64,000 bases of DNA from Saccharospirillum salsuginis (GCF_014651855.1 NZ_BMXR01000008.1:33438-97437), one strand, 5' to 3'; positions 22,274 through 31,130 are shown, counted from the first letter of the stretch. The notes: a model not told the origin generated them from the letters alone. A program made the numbers and translations.

Positions 22274-22435
22274 AGTGACTCCTCGGGTTGGATCGGATGA
22301 CGCTTTGTTAGAGCCGAAAGGTCGTAGTCCAACACCAAAACCAGGCACTACACTCAGCACGGCACGATTTCAATTGGATGAGCCGCCCAGGCGGCTGACC
22401 GAACCTTCAGGACCGAACTCTCAGGAGAGTCTGAC

Positions 22436-23731
22436 ATGGCCAAGATAGTTGATATCAAAGCACGCGAAGTGCTCGATTCCCGGGGCAACCCCACCGTGGA
22501 AGCCGACGTGATTCTGGAATCCGGCGCTCGCGGCCGCGCCTGCGCACCGTCCGGTGCCTCGACCGGTTCCCGCGAAGCGCTGGAACTGCGTGACGGCGAC
22601 AAGAGCCGTTACCTGGGCAAAGGCGTACTGAAAGCGGTCGCCGCTGCCAACGGCCCGATCCGTGACGCCCTGCTGGGCTTCGACGCCGCCGATCAATCCG
22701 GTCTGGACAAGACCATGATCGAACTGGACGGTACCGAGAACAAATCCAACTTCGGCGCCAACGCCATCCTGGCCGTTTCCCTGGCCGCCGCCAAGGCCGC
22801 CGCCGCGGACAAGGGCGTCGAACTGTACGAACACATCGCCGAACTGAACGGAACCCCGGGCCAATACAGCCTGCCGGTCCCGATGATGAACATCCTGAAC
22901 GGCGGCGAGCACGCCGACAACAACGTCGACATCCAGGAATTCATGATCCAGCCCGTCGCCGCCCCTTCCTTCAAGGAAGCCCTGCGCGTCGGCGCCGAGA
23001 TCTTCCACGCCCTGAAGAAAGTTCTGGGCACCAAGGGTCTGAGCACCGCCGTCGGTGACGAAGGCGGATTCGCCCCGAACCTCGAAAGCAACGCCGCCGC
23101 TCTGGAAGCCATCAAAGAAGCCGTCGAGGCCGCTGGTTATAAGCTGGGCACCGACGTCACCCTGGCGATGGACTGCGCCGCTTCCGAATTCCATGAAGAC
23201 GGTCAGTACAACCTGAAAGGCGAAGGCAAGGTCTTTGATTCCAAAGGCTTCACCGACTACCTGGCCGAACTGACCGAACAGTACCCGATCGTCTCCATCG
23301 AAGACGGCCTGGACGAGTCCGACTGGGACGGCTTCACCTACATGACCGAAAAGCTGGGCAAGAAGATCCAGCTGGTCGGCGACGACCTGTTCGTCACCAA
23401 CACCAAGATCCTGAAAGAAGGCATCGACAAGGGTGTCGCCAACTCCATCCTGATCAAGTTCAACCAGATCGGTTCCCTGACCGAGACCCTGGCCGCGATC
23501 AAGATGGCGAAAGACGCCGGCTACACCGCTGTCATCTCGCACCGTTCCGGCGAGACCGAAGACGCGACCATCGCCGACCTGGCCGTCGGCACAGCCGCCG
23601 GCCAGATCAAGACCGGCTCCCTGTGCCGCTCCGACCGCGTAGCCAAGTACAACCAGCTGCTGCGCATCGAGGAAGAGCTGGGCGACAAGGCCATTTACAA
23701 CGGCCTCAAAGAGATCAAAGGCCAGGGTTAA
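22436..23731 (+). CDS. eno: Enolase
   Basis: Interconverts 2-phosphoglycerate and phosphoenolpyruvate; also a degradosome partner in many gammaproteobacteria. It has 431 residues, normal length. IVDIKAREVLDSRGNPTVEAD starts the N-terminal domain and the barrel carries the metal ligands in MDCAAS, SIEDGLDE and LVGDDLFVTN, with ISHRSGETED near residue 365. It is followed by a clear terminator at 23751-23775. Confidence 0.98.
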   Translation: MAKIVDIKAREVLDSRGNPTVEADVILESGARGRACAPSGASTGSREALELRDGDKSRYLGKGVLKAVAAANGPIRDALLGFDAADQSGLDKTMIELDGTENKSNFGANAILAVSLAAAKAAAADKGVELYEHIAELNGTPGQYSLPVPMMNILNGGEHADNNVDIQEFMIQPVAAPSFKEALRVGAEIFHALKKVLGTKGLSTAVGDEGGFAPNLESNAAALEAIKEAVEAAGYKLGTDVTLAMDCAASEFHEDGQYNLKGEGKVFDSKGFTDYLAELTEQYPIVSIEDGLDESDWDGFTYMTEKLGKKIQLVGDDLFVTNTKILKEGIDKGVANSILIKFNQIGSLTETLAAIKMAKDAGYTAVISHRSGETEDATIADLAVGTAAGQIKTGSLCRSDRVAKYNQLLRIEEELGDKAIYNGLKEIKGQG

Positions 23732-23750
23732 TACTCGGGTCGTTTGGATC

Positions 23751-23775
23751 AAGGGGGCTTTGGCCCCCTTTTTTT
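23751..23775 (+). terminator. Rho-independent terminator of eno
   Basis: Stem aagggggc / gccccctt with a short loop followed by seven or more T, starting 20 bp after the eno stop. This is a textbook intrinsic terminator and separates eno from the repeat composite behind it. Confidence 0.92.
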
Positions 23776-23824
23776 GTGCCAGTGGATTCTGCTGTGGCTG
23801 GGTTTTTTTAAGCGCCAGTGGCCC

Positions 23825-23937
23825 GCAAAGGGCACCGGTATGCCTCTTGGCGGTCGCTGCAAGTACGTCCATGTAAGCTCGGCGGTCCGCATCCCTGCGG
23901 ACCGACGACCGCCAAGAGACACACCGGTACCCTTCGC
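23825..23937 (-). repeat. Palindromic element A5 (core sense -)
   Basis: The longest arms of the family: 23825-23856 and 23906-23937, 32 pairs. Four pairs are A-C or C-A on the plus strand, all of which are G-U on the minus strand, where the core also reads. On that strand P2 is ggtccgca/tgcggacc around GGGA, and P3 is TACATGGACGTA followed by CTTGCAGCGACC. Confidence 0.85.
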
Positions 23938-23984
23938 TCACAGCTGTGCCAAACTCTAATCCAGCCCATGTCACGGATCGAACC

Positions 23985-24109
23985 GTAGGGCAGAAGAGCC
24001 CGAGGGGCGTTATCTGCCGTGGCGGGCGAAGCCCGCTTTTTGAAGCGATCAGGGCGAGAATAGGGCTTCGCCCTCAAGGCAGATAACGCCTTCGGCTCTT
24101 CTGCCCTAC
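23985..24109. repeat. GTAG-headed palindrome, family B copy 2
   Basis: Terminal arms 23985-24000 and 24094-24109 are perfectly complementary over 16 bp; inner arms gcgttatctgcc (24007-24018) and ggcagataacgc (24078-24089) pair perfectly too. It has the same length as copy 1 (125 bp) and the same place between a minus and a plus A element. The centre ggcgaagccc/gggcttcgccc also folds. Confidence 0.85.
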
Positions 24110-24165
24110 GACTTTGCAAATCACGAGACGGTGGCAAGTCGGTTTTTACGGTGGCAGGAAAACAA

Positions 24166-24280
24166 GTGTCACAGGTGGGGGTATCCTCTCCAGGGGATGT
24201 CCGCAGCAGGGACGCTGCGGCCAAGCCTACATGGACGTATATACGGCGACCCCTGGCGGGGATACCCCCACCTGTGACAC
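24166..24280 (+). repeat. Palindromic element A6 (core sense +)
   Basis: Outer arms 24166-24186 and 24260-24280 are a perfect 21-bp match, continued inside by ccagggg/cccctgg. P2 is ccgcagc/gctgcgg around AGGGAC and P3 is TACATGGACGTA, then TATACGGCGACCCC. It is the right half of composite 23825-24280, about 105 bp before ftsB and in the same direction. Confidence 0.87.
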
Positions 24281-24385
24281 GGATTCCCGACACCAAACGA
24301 CCACCACAAACCCGACAACCAATGGCACTCAACCACTGAATCAGTCAGAATAGCCCCCAAATCAAGGAATCCGACGAGGAGCGCC

Positions 24386-24670
24386 ATGCGCTGGCTGCAA
24401 CTGAGCCTGTTGTTCATACTGATCGTTTTGCAATATCGCCTCTGGTTCGGCGAGAACAGCTGGCGTGATGTACAACGACTGGACGACGAAATCGCCAGCC
24501 AGCAGGCCGAAATCGATCGCCGCGAAGCCCGCAACCAGGTACTGCGCGCCCGCGTCGACGACCTCAAATCCGGCCTGGATGCCGTTGAAGAACTGGCCCG
24601 CAGTAATCTCGGGCTTGTAAAGGAAGGGGAAGTCTTTTACGTCATTCCCACCGAGAACCTGAATCCATAG
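24386..24670 (+). CDS. ftsB: Cell division protein FtsB
   Basis: Part of the FtsQLB complex that activates septal peptidoglycan synthesis. It has 94 residues: one membrane segment at the N-terminus (LQLSLLFILIVLQYRLWFG), then a leucine-zipper-like coiled coil (about 30-60) and the conserved end ARSNLGLVKEGEVFYVIP. The eno-ftsB-ispD-ispF order is conserved. It is preceded by the 450-bp repeat composite and has AGGAG before the ATG. Confidence 0.95.
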   Translation: MRWLQLSLLFILIVLQYRLWFGENSWRDVQRLDDEIASQQAEIDRREARNQVLRARVDDLKSGLDAVEELARSNLGLVKEGEVFYVIPTENLNP

Positions 24671-24674
24671 CCCC

Positions 24675-25364
24675 ATGACCGACCATCTGCTGTTGCCGGC
24701 CGCCGGTGTTGGGCGCCGGTTCGGACACGACCGACCCAAACAATATTGCACTCTGGCCGACCGCACCCTGATGGAGTGGACACTCGATCTGTGGCTGAAC
24801 GTCCGGCTGGATGGCCGGCGCCTGCTGATATTGGCGCAATCCGACTCCCAGGGGCGCGACATCGCGCGATCCTATTCGAACCTGGACGTGGCTGTCGGTG
24901 GCGAGGAGCGGGCCGATTCCGTACTGGCCGGCCTGGAGGCGTTGAACGCTCAAGAGCAGGACTGGGTGCTGGTGCACGACATCGCCCGGCCCTGTGTGCG
25001 CGTCGAAGACATTGAGCGCCTGCTGGACCATTGTCACCGCACCGGCCGGGGTGGCCTGCTTGCGACGCCGGTCAGCGACACCATCAAACGTCGGGACGGA
25101 GACGCGGTCTCCACCATCGATCGCCGTCAGCTCTGGTCGGCTTTGACGCCGCAGTGTTTTCGGTTCGGCGAATTGAAACAGGCTCTGGCGTCGGCCTTGT
25201 CGGCCGGCGTTACCATCACCGACGAGGCCTCGGCCATGGAACGGGCCGGATTCCCGGTCGATCTGGTGGAAGGCGCGCGCGACAACCTGAAATTGACGCG
25301 TCCGGAAGACCGGGCGCTGATTGAATTCTATTTGATGCAACAAGGGCGGTTGGAACAGCGATGA
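24675..25364 (+). CDS. ispD: 2-C-methyl-D-erythritol 4-phosphate cytidylyltransferase
   Basis: Third step of the MEP pathway: joins MEP and CTP. The protein has 229 residues. The nucleotide-binding N-terminus is LLLPAAGVGRRFGHDRPKQY, and VHDIARPCVR near residue 100 and ITDEASAMERAG near 185 are family signatures. It begins 4 bp after ftsB and overlaps ispF by 4 bp. Confidence 0.96.
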   Translation: MTDHLLLPAAGVGRRFGHDRPKQYCTLADRTLMEWTLDLWLNVRLDGRRLLILAQSDSQGRDIARSYSNLDVAVGGEERADSVLAGLEALNAQEQDWVLVHDIARPCVRVEDIERLLDHCHRTGRGGLLATPVSDTIKRRDGDAVSTIDRRQLWSALTPQCFRFGELKQALASALSAGVTITDEASAMERAGFPVDLVEGARDNLKLTRPEDRALIEFYLMQQGRLEQR

Positions 25365-25849
25365 CTCTAAGAATCGGCCATGGTTTCGACGTACACCGGT
25401 TTGACGCCGACTCCGGCCCGACCGATATCAAACTGGGCGGCGTACGGGTACCGGCACAGGCCGCTTTGCTGGCTCATTCCGACGGGGACGTGGTGTTGCA
25501 CGCCGTCTGCGATGCCCTGCTCGGGGCCGCGGCGCTCGGCGACATCGGCGAGCTTTTCCCGGATACCGATGCCACCTGGGCCGGTGCGGACAGTCGCGGG
25601 CTGTTGACCGAAGTCTACAGCCGTGTGAAAGCGCTGGGCTACCGGCTGGTCAACCTCGATGTGACCGTCATCGCCCAGACGCCCCGCTTGAAAGACCATA
25701 AGGACAGTATGAAACGCACCATCGCCGAAACGCTGGAATCCGATCCGGACCAGGTCAATGTCAAAGCCACCACCACCGAAAAACTCGGCTTCACCGGCCG
25801 CAAGGAAGGCATCGCCACCGAGGCCGTATGCCTGCTGGAACGAACATGA
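25361..25849 (+). CDS. ispF: 2-C-methyl-D-erythritol 2,4-cyclodiphosphate synthase
   Basis: Closes the cyclodiphosphate ring in the MEP pathway. It has 162 residues. IGHGFDVHRFD carries the Asp-x-His zinc ligands, LLAHSDGDVVLHAVCDALLGAAALGD the third ligand and the trimer core, and the ending FTGRKEGIATEAVCLL is typical. It overlaps ispD upstream and truD downstream by 4 bp each. Confidence 0.97.
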   Translation: MTLRIGHGFDVHRFDADSGPTDIKLGGVRVPAQAALLAHSDGDVVLHAVCDALLGAAALGDIGELFPDTDATWAGADSRGLLTEVYSRVKALGYRLVNLDVTVIAQTPRLKDHKDSMKRTIAETLESDPDQVNVKATTTEKLGFTGRKEGIATEAVCLLERT

Positions 25850-26871
25850 CGATGGACTCCCTGCCGTATGCCTGGGGCGGCCCGATCGGCCGCGCCGTGT
25901 TGAAAGATCGCCCGGAAGACTTTCGGGTGGACGAAGTCTTGCCCGAAAGCCCGGCGGGCGAGGGCGAACACCTCTGGTTAACGGTTGAGAAGACCGGACA
26001 GAATACCGCCTGGCTGGCCCGTCAGCTGTCGCGCTGGGCCAACCTGCCGCTGCGCGCGGTCAGCTATGCCGGTCTGAAGGACCGCCACGCGGTGACCACC
26101 CAGACGTTTTCGCTGCACCTTCCCGGGCGCGCCGATCCCGTTCAGCCCCTGGTGATCGATGGCGTGCGAGTCCTGTCCCAGGACCGTCATCCGCGCAAAC
26201 TGAAGACCGGTCAACTGGTCGGTAACCGTTTCACCATCCGTCTGCGCCAGTTCGACGGGGATGCCGATGCGCTGACCGAGCGCTGGCACACCCTGGTTGA
26301 ACAGGGGCTGCCCAACTATTTCGGGTTGCAACGGTTCGGTTCGGGCGGTGCCAACCTGGAGCGGGCCCGCCAGTGGTTTCGGGGCGAGGCCAAATTGCCA
26401 CGGGGTCAGCAGAGTATCCACCTGTCCGCGGTACGCAGTTACCTGTTCAATACGCTACTGGCCCGTCGAGTGGAAGATGGAACCTGGAACCGGCTCTTAC
26501 CGGGGGATTTCGCCCAGTTCCGCGAAGGGCAGGGGGGCTTTCTGTGTGAACAGCCGGGTCCGGACGATCTGGACCGATTGGCCGATGGTCGTCTGTCGCC
26601 CACCGCCAGCCTGCCGGGTGACCGGACCGGTGAAACCACAGCGATCGACGACTGGGAATCGACGGTACTCGCCGACGAGCAGGAGTGGCTGGAAGGGCTT
26701 AGCGCCCGGCGCATGCAGCGGGCGCGTCGTAAAACCCGGGTCTACCCGGAAGGCGGCGAATTGAGTTGGGACGCGGGCGATCCGGTGTTCCGGTTTTTCC
26801 TGCCCGCCGGCAGCTACGCCACCATGGCGTTGCGTGAAGCCGTGACGCTGGAGGAGGACCGGCATCCATGA
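25846..26871 (+). CDS. truD: tRNA pseudouridine(13) synthase
   Basis: Makes pseudouridine 13 in tRNA-Glu. The start is the ATG at 25846 overlapping the ispF stop, giving 341 residues. The catalytic Asp lies in YAGLKDRHAVTTQ (near residue 79), followed by LKTGQLVGNRFTIRLR and NYFGLQRFGSGGANL. The C-terminal half holds the TRUD insertion domain. It overlaps pcm by 4 bp; surE, usually found between ispF/truD and pcm, is absent here. Confidence 0.96.
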   Translation: MTMDSLPYAWGGPIGRAVLKDRPEDFRVDEVLPESPAGEGEHLWLTVEKTGQNTAWLARQLSRWANLPLRAVSYAGLKDRHAVTTQTFSLHLPGRADPVQPLVIDGVRVLSQDRHPRKLKTGQLVGNRFTIRLRQFDGDADALTERWHTLVEQGLPNYFGLQRFGSGGANLERARQWFRGEAKLPRGQQSIHLSAVRSYLFNTLLARRVEDGTWNRLLPGDFAQFREGQGGFLCEQPGPDDLDRLADGRLSPTASLPGDRTGETTAIDDWESTVLADEQEWLEGLSARRMQRARRKTRVYPEGGELSWDAGDPVFRFFLPAGSYATMALREAVTLEEDRHP

Positions 26872-27527
26872 ACCTTCAGGGGATTGGTATGACCTCCGAA
26901 CGGACCCGCCAGCGGGTTATCGAGCGATTGTTCGAGAAGGGTATTCGCGACCCCCGGGTACTGGGGTGTTTCGCCAAGGTACCGCGTCATATCTTCGTGG
27001 ACGAAGCGCTTGGTCACAAAGCCTACGAAGACACGGCCGTACCCATTGGTTACGGTCAAACCCTGTCGCAACCCTACATTGTTGCGCGCATGACCGAGCT
27101 GGTCTTGGGGGCCCGACATCATGAACGGGTCCTTGAAATCGGGACTGGCTCGGGTTTCCAGACGGCGGTACTGGCGCAAGTGGTCGACGAGGTATTCTCG
27201 GTCGAACGCATCAAGCCGCTGCAGCAAAAAGCCCGTGAGCGGTTGCGGCTACTGAAAATCTACAACGCCCGCCTGAAAATGGACGACGGTTTTCTCGGTT
27301 GGCCGAGCCAGGGGCCTTACGATGTCATTCTCACGACAGCGGCACCCGAAGAAGTGCCGAACGAACTGATCGATCAACTGGTGCCCGATGGCGGGCGGCT
27401 GATTCTGCCGCTCGGTACCGAAGAACAATATCTGACCGTGATTGAACGGGACGGCGACGACCTGCATACCCGCCGGGTGGAGCCGGTGCGGTTCGTCCCC
27501 ATGCTCAAAGGAGTGCAAAACACGTGA
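26868..27527 (+). CDS. pcm: Protein-L-isoaspartate O-methyltransferase
   Basis: Repairs isoaspartyl damage in aged proteins using S-adenosylmethionine. It has 219 residues. VPRHIFVDEALGHKAYEDTA leads to the substrate-side motif IGYGQTLSQPYIVARMTEL, and the SAM site is VLEIGTGSGFQTAVLA. The pcm-nlpD-rpoS grouping is conserved; here a DUF368 gene sits between pcm and nlpD, overlapping the pcm stop by 4 bp. Confidence 0.96.
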   Translation: MNLQGIGMTSERTRQRVIERLFEKGIRDPRVLGCFAKVPRHIFVDEALGHKAYEDTAVPIGYGQTLSQPYIVARMTELVLGARHHERVLEIGTGSGFQTAVLAQVVDEVFSVERIKPLQQKARERLRLLKIYNARLKMDDGFLGWPSQGPYDVILTTAAPEEVPNELIDQLVPDGGRLILPLGTEEQYLTVIERDGDDLHTRRVEPVRFVPMLKGVQNT

Positions 27528-28411
27528 TAAAGGCTGTTATCCAGTGGTTTTTCAAAGGCGCCGTCATGGGCGCCGCGGACGCCGTTCCCGGGGTGTCCGG
27601 CGGCACCATGGCCCTGATCACCGGCATCTATGAACGGTTGATCGGCGCACTGGCTTCGTTCCGGGTGTCGATGCTGCGCGATCTCGTCCGGGGAGACGTC
27701 CGCTCCGTCTGGGAGCGACTGGACGGCCCCTTCCTGCTGACGTTGGGCATTGGCATCCTGACCAGCCTGATCAGCGTGTTGAACGCGGTGCATTGGATGC
27801 TGGAGACCTATCCGCAACTGCTCTGGTCCTTCTTCCTGGGGTTGATCGCCGCGTCACTGATCGTTCTCATGCGCCGCCAGGTCTGGCATCGGCTGGATGC
27901 CGTCCTGATGCTGACCGGAACCGTCATTGCCGCCGGTATCGCGTTTTCCACCGGGCTGGAACTGGGTGTCTCGCCTCCCACCCTGATATTGGGCGGGGCG
28001 CTGGCCATATCCGCCATGTTATTACCCGGCATTTCCGGCAGCTTCATCCTCTTGTTGCTGGGCCTGTACCCGGCTGTCGTCGAAGCCGTTCATCAACGGG
28101 ACCTGATCATCGTCGGTTGGGTGGCACTCGGGTGTCTGGTCGGCATTCTGGTGTTCAGCCGGTTTTTGAACTGGGTACTCAAGCGCTGGCATGATCGGGT
28201 TATGGGCTTCATGCTCGGTTTTATTCTGGGTGCCCTGGTCAAGGTATGGCCCTGGCAATATGAGCAACAGTGGTTGCTGCCCGGTCAATATGAACAACTG
28301 AGCGGCAGCTCCGCCTTGTTGGCGGGATGCCTGGGTGCGATGCTGTTAGGCGCTCTAACGGTGATTGGACTGACCTGGAAAAGCGAGTCATTCAGTGTTG
28401 TCAAATCATAA
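27524..28411 (+). CDS. DUF368 membrane protein, PopT-type polyprenyl-phosphate translocase
   Basis: A 295-residue inner-membrane protein with about eight hydrophobic segments. The DUF368 signature GAVMGAADAVPGVSGGTMALITGIYE stands at the N-terminus and a second, related LPGISGSFILLLLGLYPAV near residue 168, giving the inverted-repeat look of the family. DUF368 members (PopT) have been shown to return undecaprenyl phosphate across the membrane for reuse; this assignment follows from the family. The start is GTG 27524 overlapping the pcm stop. It would recycle the lipid made by UppS. Confidence 0.88.
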   Translation: MIKAVIQWFFKGAVMGAADAVPGVSGGTMALITGIYERLIGALASFRVSMLRDLVRGDVRSVWERLDGPFLLTLGIGILTSLISVLNAVHWMLETYPQLLWSFFLGLIAASLIVLMRRQVWHRLDAVLMLTGTVIAAGIAFSTGLELGVSPPTLILGGALAISAMLLPGISGSFILLLLGLYPAVVEAVHQRDLIIVGWVALGCLVGILVFSRFLNWVLKRWHDRVMGFMLGFILGALVKVWPWQYEQQWLLPGQYEQLSGSSALLAGCLGAMLLGALTVIGLTWKSESFSVVKS

Positions 28412-28435
28412 GTTAGAGATAACTCACAAATATCC

Positions 28436-28468
28436 TCTAAAACCGTAAGGTTTTTAGATTAATTAATC
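28436..28468. promoter_or_regulatory. AT-rich hairpin and 14-bp palindrome before nlpD
   Basis: tctaaaacc-gtaa-ggtttttaga (28436-28458) forms a stem that could end the pcm-popT transcript, and overlaps AGATTAATTAATCT (28455-28468), a perfect palindrome that could be an operator. The 130-bp stretch is much richer in A+T than its surroundings and probably holds the nlpD promoter. Confidence 0.45.
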
Positions 28469-28541
28469 TTAATAGACCCGTTTGTCGTTCGGTTACGGAA
28501 TATTACAGTACAGTGAACAGTGTTAGGGGTGATTTCGACCA

Positions 28542-29399
28542 ATGGTCAAATCAGGGGGCGAGTCGTTGAAATTGGGCAGCCAAATAGCGTCAAAATTGTT
28601 GGGTGGGCTGACCGTCGCCGTCATGGTGACGGGATGCTTCAACAACGCCGCCTATTCGTCCCTGGAAGGTCGCCCGAAACCCTCGTCGGGAACGACATCC
28701 CAAACCACCCGACCTACCGTCAGCCCCTCTACCACGCCCAATCCAGGCCGATACCAGGTTCGCCGAGGCGATACTCTCTATTCGATCGCCTTTCGTTACG
28801 GACTGGATTACAAGAAGCTGGCGGCCGCGAATGACATCGGTTCCGATTACACCATCTTTGTCGGTCAAACACTGGTATTGCGCGAGGCTGAGCCTCCGGT
28901 CCGTCAATCGGAGCCGAAACCGACACCTTCGTCCAATCGACCTCAAACGTCATCGTCACAGACTGTTACAAAAGTTAACAAGGAAGAGAGTGCCGTCAAA
29001 GAAGGTGCATCCGTGTCCGCCTCCAACGCGAATATAAGTTGGAACTGGCCGCACGGCGGGAAAATAGTGCGAACATTTAACCCGAATGTGTCCGATCGGA
29101 AAGGCGTTGATCTTGTCGGGCAGATTGGAGATTCTGTCAGAGCGGCGGCAGAAGGTACTGTCGTCTACGCGGGGAATGGCCTGCCCGGCTACGGGAATTT
29201 GATCATCCTCGAACACAGTGACGCTTTGTTGAGTGCGTACGCCTTCAATCAAGAGTTGCTGGTCGGGGAGCGGGATCGAGTGGAAAGGGGGCAGGTTATC
29301 GCCAGAATGGGTAAGCAGGGTGACCAGCCAGGCTTACACTTCGAAATACGGCGAGAGGGCAAACCGGTTGATCCTATGAGGTATCTGCCCCAACGATAA
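28542..29399 (+). CDS. nlpD: LysM/M23 lipoprotein NlpD (amidase activator)
   Basis: Outer-membrane lipoprotein that activates the septal amidase AmiC. From the ATG at 28542 it has 285 residues; a TTG at 28566 with AGGGGG just upstream would give a more compact signal sequence. The lipobox is VMVTGC. A LysM domain (YQVRRGDTLYSIAFRYGL and on, about residues 68-112) and a C-terminal LytM/M23 domain follow. The M23 metal ligands are mostly lost (YAF instead of YAH), as in E. coli NlpD, so it should be a regulator and not a hydrolase. Lies just before rpoS, whose promoter is often inside nlpD. Confidence 0.92.
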   Translation: MVKSGGESLKLGSQIASKLLGGLTVAVMVTGCFNNAAYSSLEGRPKPSSGTTSQTTRPTVSPSTTPNPGRYQVRRGDTLYSIAFRYGLDYKKLAAANDIGSDYTIFVGQTLVLREAEPPVRQSEPKPTPSSNRPQTSSSQTVTKVNKEESAVKEGASVSASNANISWNWPHGGKIVRTFNPNVSDRKGVDLVGQIGDSVRAAAEGTVVYAGNGLPGYGNLIILEHSDALLSAYAFNQELLVGERDRVERGQVIARMGKQGDQPGLHFEIRREGKPVDPMRYLPQR

Positions 29400-29459
29400 C
29401 CGGTTCAAGTCAAGCCTCCGGTCGGCCGATAACCGACCAAAACGCACAGGTGAACGACT

Positions 29460-30497
29460 ATGGCAGCACTCCGGGAACATGACTCCGCCTTGGCGGAAGA
29501 TCAATTCAAGCAGTACACCGACTACCTGGACTCCTCCAGCTTCGACGAAGACCTGGCATCTTTGAAAGGGGATGCGGACGCGACCGAACAGGACAGCGTC
29601 GACACCGACTCCGAAGACACCGAATTCCGCGACGCGGTGAGCAACAACAGCGGCCTGCAGCGCTCACTCGACGCCACTCAGATGTACCTCAACGAGATCG
29701 GCTTTTCGCCGCTGCTCAGCCCCGAAGAAGAAGTTTACTTTGCGCGCCTGGCGCAAAAGGGCGAGTCCGCCGGTCGCAAACGCATGATCGAAAGTAACCT
29801 GCGGTTGGTGGTGAAAATTGCACGTCGCTACCTGAACCGGGGTCTGACACTGCTGGACCTGATCGAGGAAGGTAACCTCGGTCTGATTCGCGCCGTCGAG
29901 AAATTCGACCCCGAGCGCGGCTTCCGCTTCTCCACCTACGCCACCTGGTGGATTCGCCAGACCATCGAACGCGCCATCATGAACCAGACCCGCACCATCC
30001 GTCTGCCGATTCATGTGGTCAAGGAACTGAACGTCTATCTGCGTGCCGCTCGCGAGCTGGCCCAGAAGCTCGATCACGAGCCGACCGCCGAGGACATCGC
30101 CGAGTTGCTTGAGCGCCCCGTCGAGGACGTCAAGAAGATGCTGGCGTTGAACGAACGCGTCACCTCGGTCGATACTCCCCTGGGGCCGGCCTCCGAGAAA
30201 AGCCTGCTCGACACCATCGCTGATGAGAAGTCGGCCGACCCGTCGGAAACCCTGCAAGACGACGATCTTCGCTCCAGCATCGACGGCTGGCTGGACGACC
30301 TGTCCGAGAAACAGCGTGAAGTGGTGGCCCGTCGTTTCGGCCTGCGCGGTTTCGAGACCAGCACGCTGGAGGAGGTCGGACGCGAGATCGGCCTGACCCG
30401 TGAGCGGGTGCGTCAGATCCAGGTGGAAGCGCTGCGTCGGCTGCGCGACATCATGGAGAAACAAGGCCTGTCGGCGACCGCCCTGTTCGGTGCCTGA
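29460..30497 (+). CDS. rpoS: RNA polymerase sigma factor RpoS
   Basis: Master sigma factor of stationary phase and stress. It has 345 residues: a short acidic N-terminus, region 1.2 from DATQMYLNEIGFSPLLSPEEE, region 2 with DLIEEGNLGLIRAVEKFDPERGF and STYATWWIRQTI, region 3, and region 4 with TLEEVGREIGLTRERVRQIQ. It is shorter than RpoD, lacks its long region 1.1, and follows nlpD, which identifies it as RpoS. A bidirectional terminator follows. Confidence 0.97.
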   Translation: MAALREHDSALAEDQFKQYTDYLDSSSFDEDLASLKGDADATEQDSVDTDSEDTEFRDAVSNNSGLQRSLDATQMYLNEIGFSPLLSPEEEVYFARLAQKGESAGRKRMIESNLRLVVKIARRYLNRGLTLLDLIEEGNLGLIRAVEKFDPERGFRFSTYATWWIRQTIERAIMNQTRTIRLPIHVVKELNVYLRAARELAQKLDHEPTAEDIAELLERPVEDVKKMLALNERVTSVDTPLGPASEKSLLDTIADEKSADPSETLQDDDLRSSIDGWLDDLSEKQREVVARRFGLRGFETSTLEEVGREIGLTRERVRQIQVEALRRLRDIMEKQGLSATALFGA

Positions 30498-30516
30498 TCC
30501 GGGCGACGGAAAGACA

Positions 30517-30548
30517 TAAAAAAAGAGCGCCTCGGGCGCTCTTTTTTT
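30517..30548. terminator. Bidirectional terminator between rpoS and fdxA
   Basis: Seven A, then gagcgcc / gggcgctc, then seven T. It serves rpoS on the plus strand and the convergent fdxA on the minus strand. Confidence 0.92.
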
Positions 30549-30574
30549 ATGGTGTGTAGTTCCGCGAGTGAGAC

Positions 30575-30898
30575 TCAGCGCTCCAGCGCGTCCCGCTTGC
30601 CCGGCACGCCGTTCTGCTCGTCCGCATCCGGCAGCGGGTCCTTACGTTCGGTGATGTTCGGCCACACCTCCGACAGTTCGGCGTTCAGTTCGATGAATTC
30701 GACCTGATCCTCCGGCACTTCATCCTCGGACAGAATGGCCTCGGCCGGACATTCCGGTTCACACAGAGCACAGTCGATGCACTCGTCCGGATGGATCACC
30801 AGGAAATTCGGACCCTCATAGAAACAGTCGACCGGGCAGACTTCCACACAGTCGGTGTATTTACACTTAATACAGTTCTCGAGAACAATAAATGCCAT
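30575..30898 (-). CDS. fdxA: 7Fe ferredoxin FdxA
   Basis: Small electron carrier with one [3Fe-4S] and one [4Fe-4S] cluster. I chose the ATG at 30898, preceded by GGAGAGGG, giving 107 residues starting MAFIVLENCIKCKYTDC. The cysteine patterns CIKCKYTDCVEVCPVDC and CIDCALCEPECP supply the cluster ligands, and the C-terminal tail is the usual extension. It is convergent with rpoS, a common pairing in Pseudomonas-type genomes next to mutS. Confidence 0.95.
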   Translation of the reverse strand: MAFIVLENCIKCKYTDCVEVCPVDCFYEGPNFLVIHPDECIDCALCEPECPAEAILSEDEVPEDQVEFIELNAELSEVWPNITERKDPLPDADEQNGVPGKRDALER

Positions 30899-31130
30899 CG
30901 GGTCCCTCTCCCCAATATTCAAAATCGAAATGTGTGCGTATTCTAGTGATGACCCCCCGCCCCCTCAAGCTGGATCTAAGACCTTTTGCCGACACTTTTA
31001 TAACCACTGGCAATAAACAGAGCACTTTTTGGTTGAATCGCCTATAAAACCCGTCGGTTTGGGGTCGTGGCTGTGGGTTTAATGGTGCCTCGGTTCTTGG
31101 TGGCTGGGCGTGGTGTTGTGCCAATGGTCC

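Noticed and set aside
29460..30497. Primary sigma factor RpoD
   Set aside because: At 345 residues it is too short and lacks region 1.1; the nlpD neighbour marks it as RpoS.
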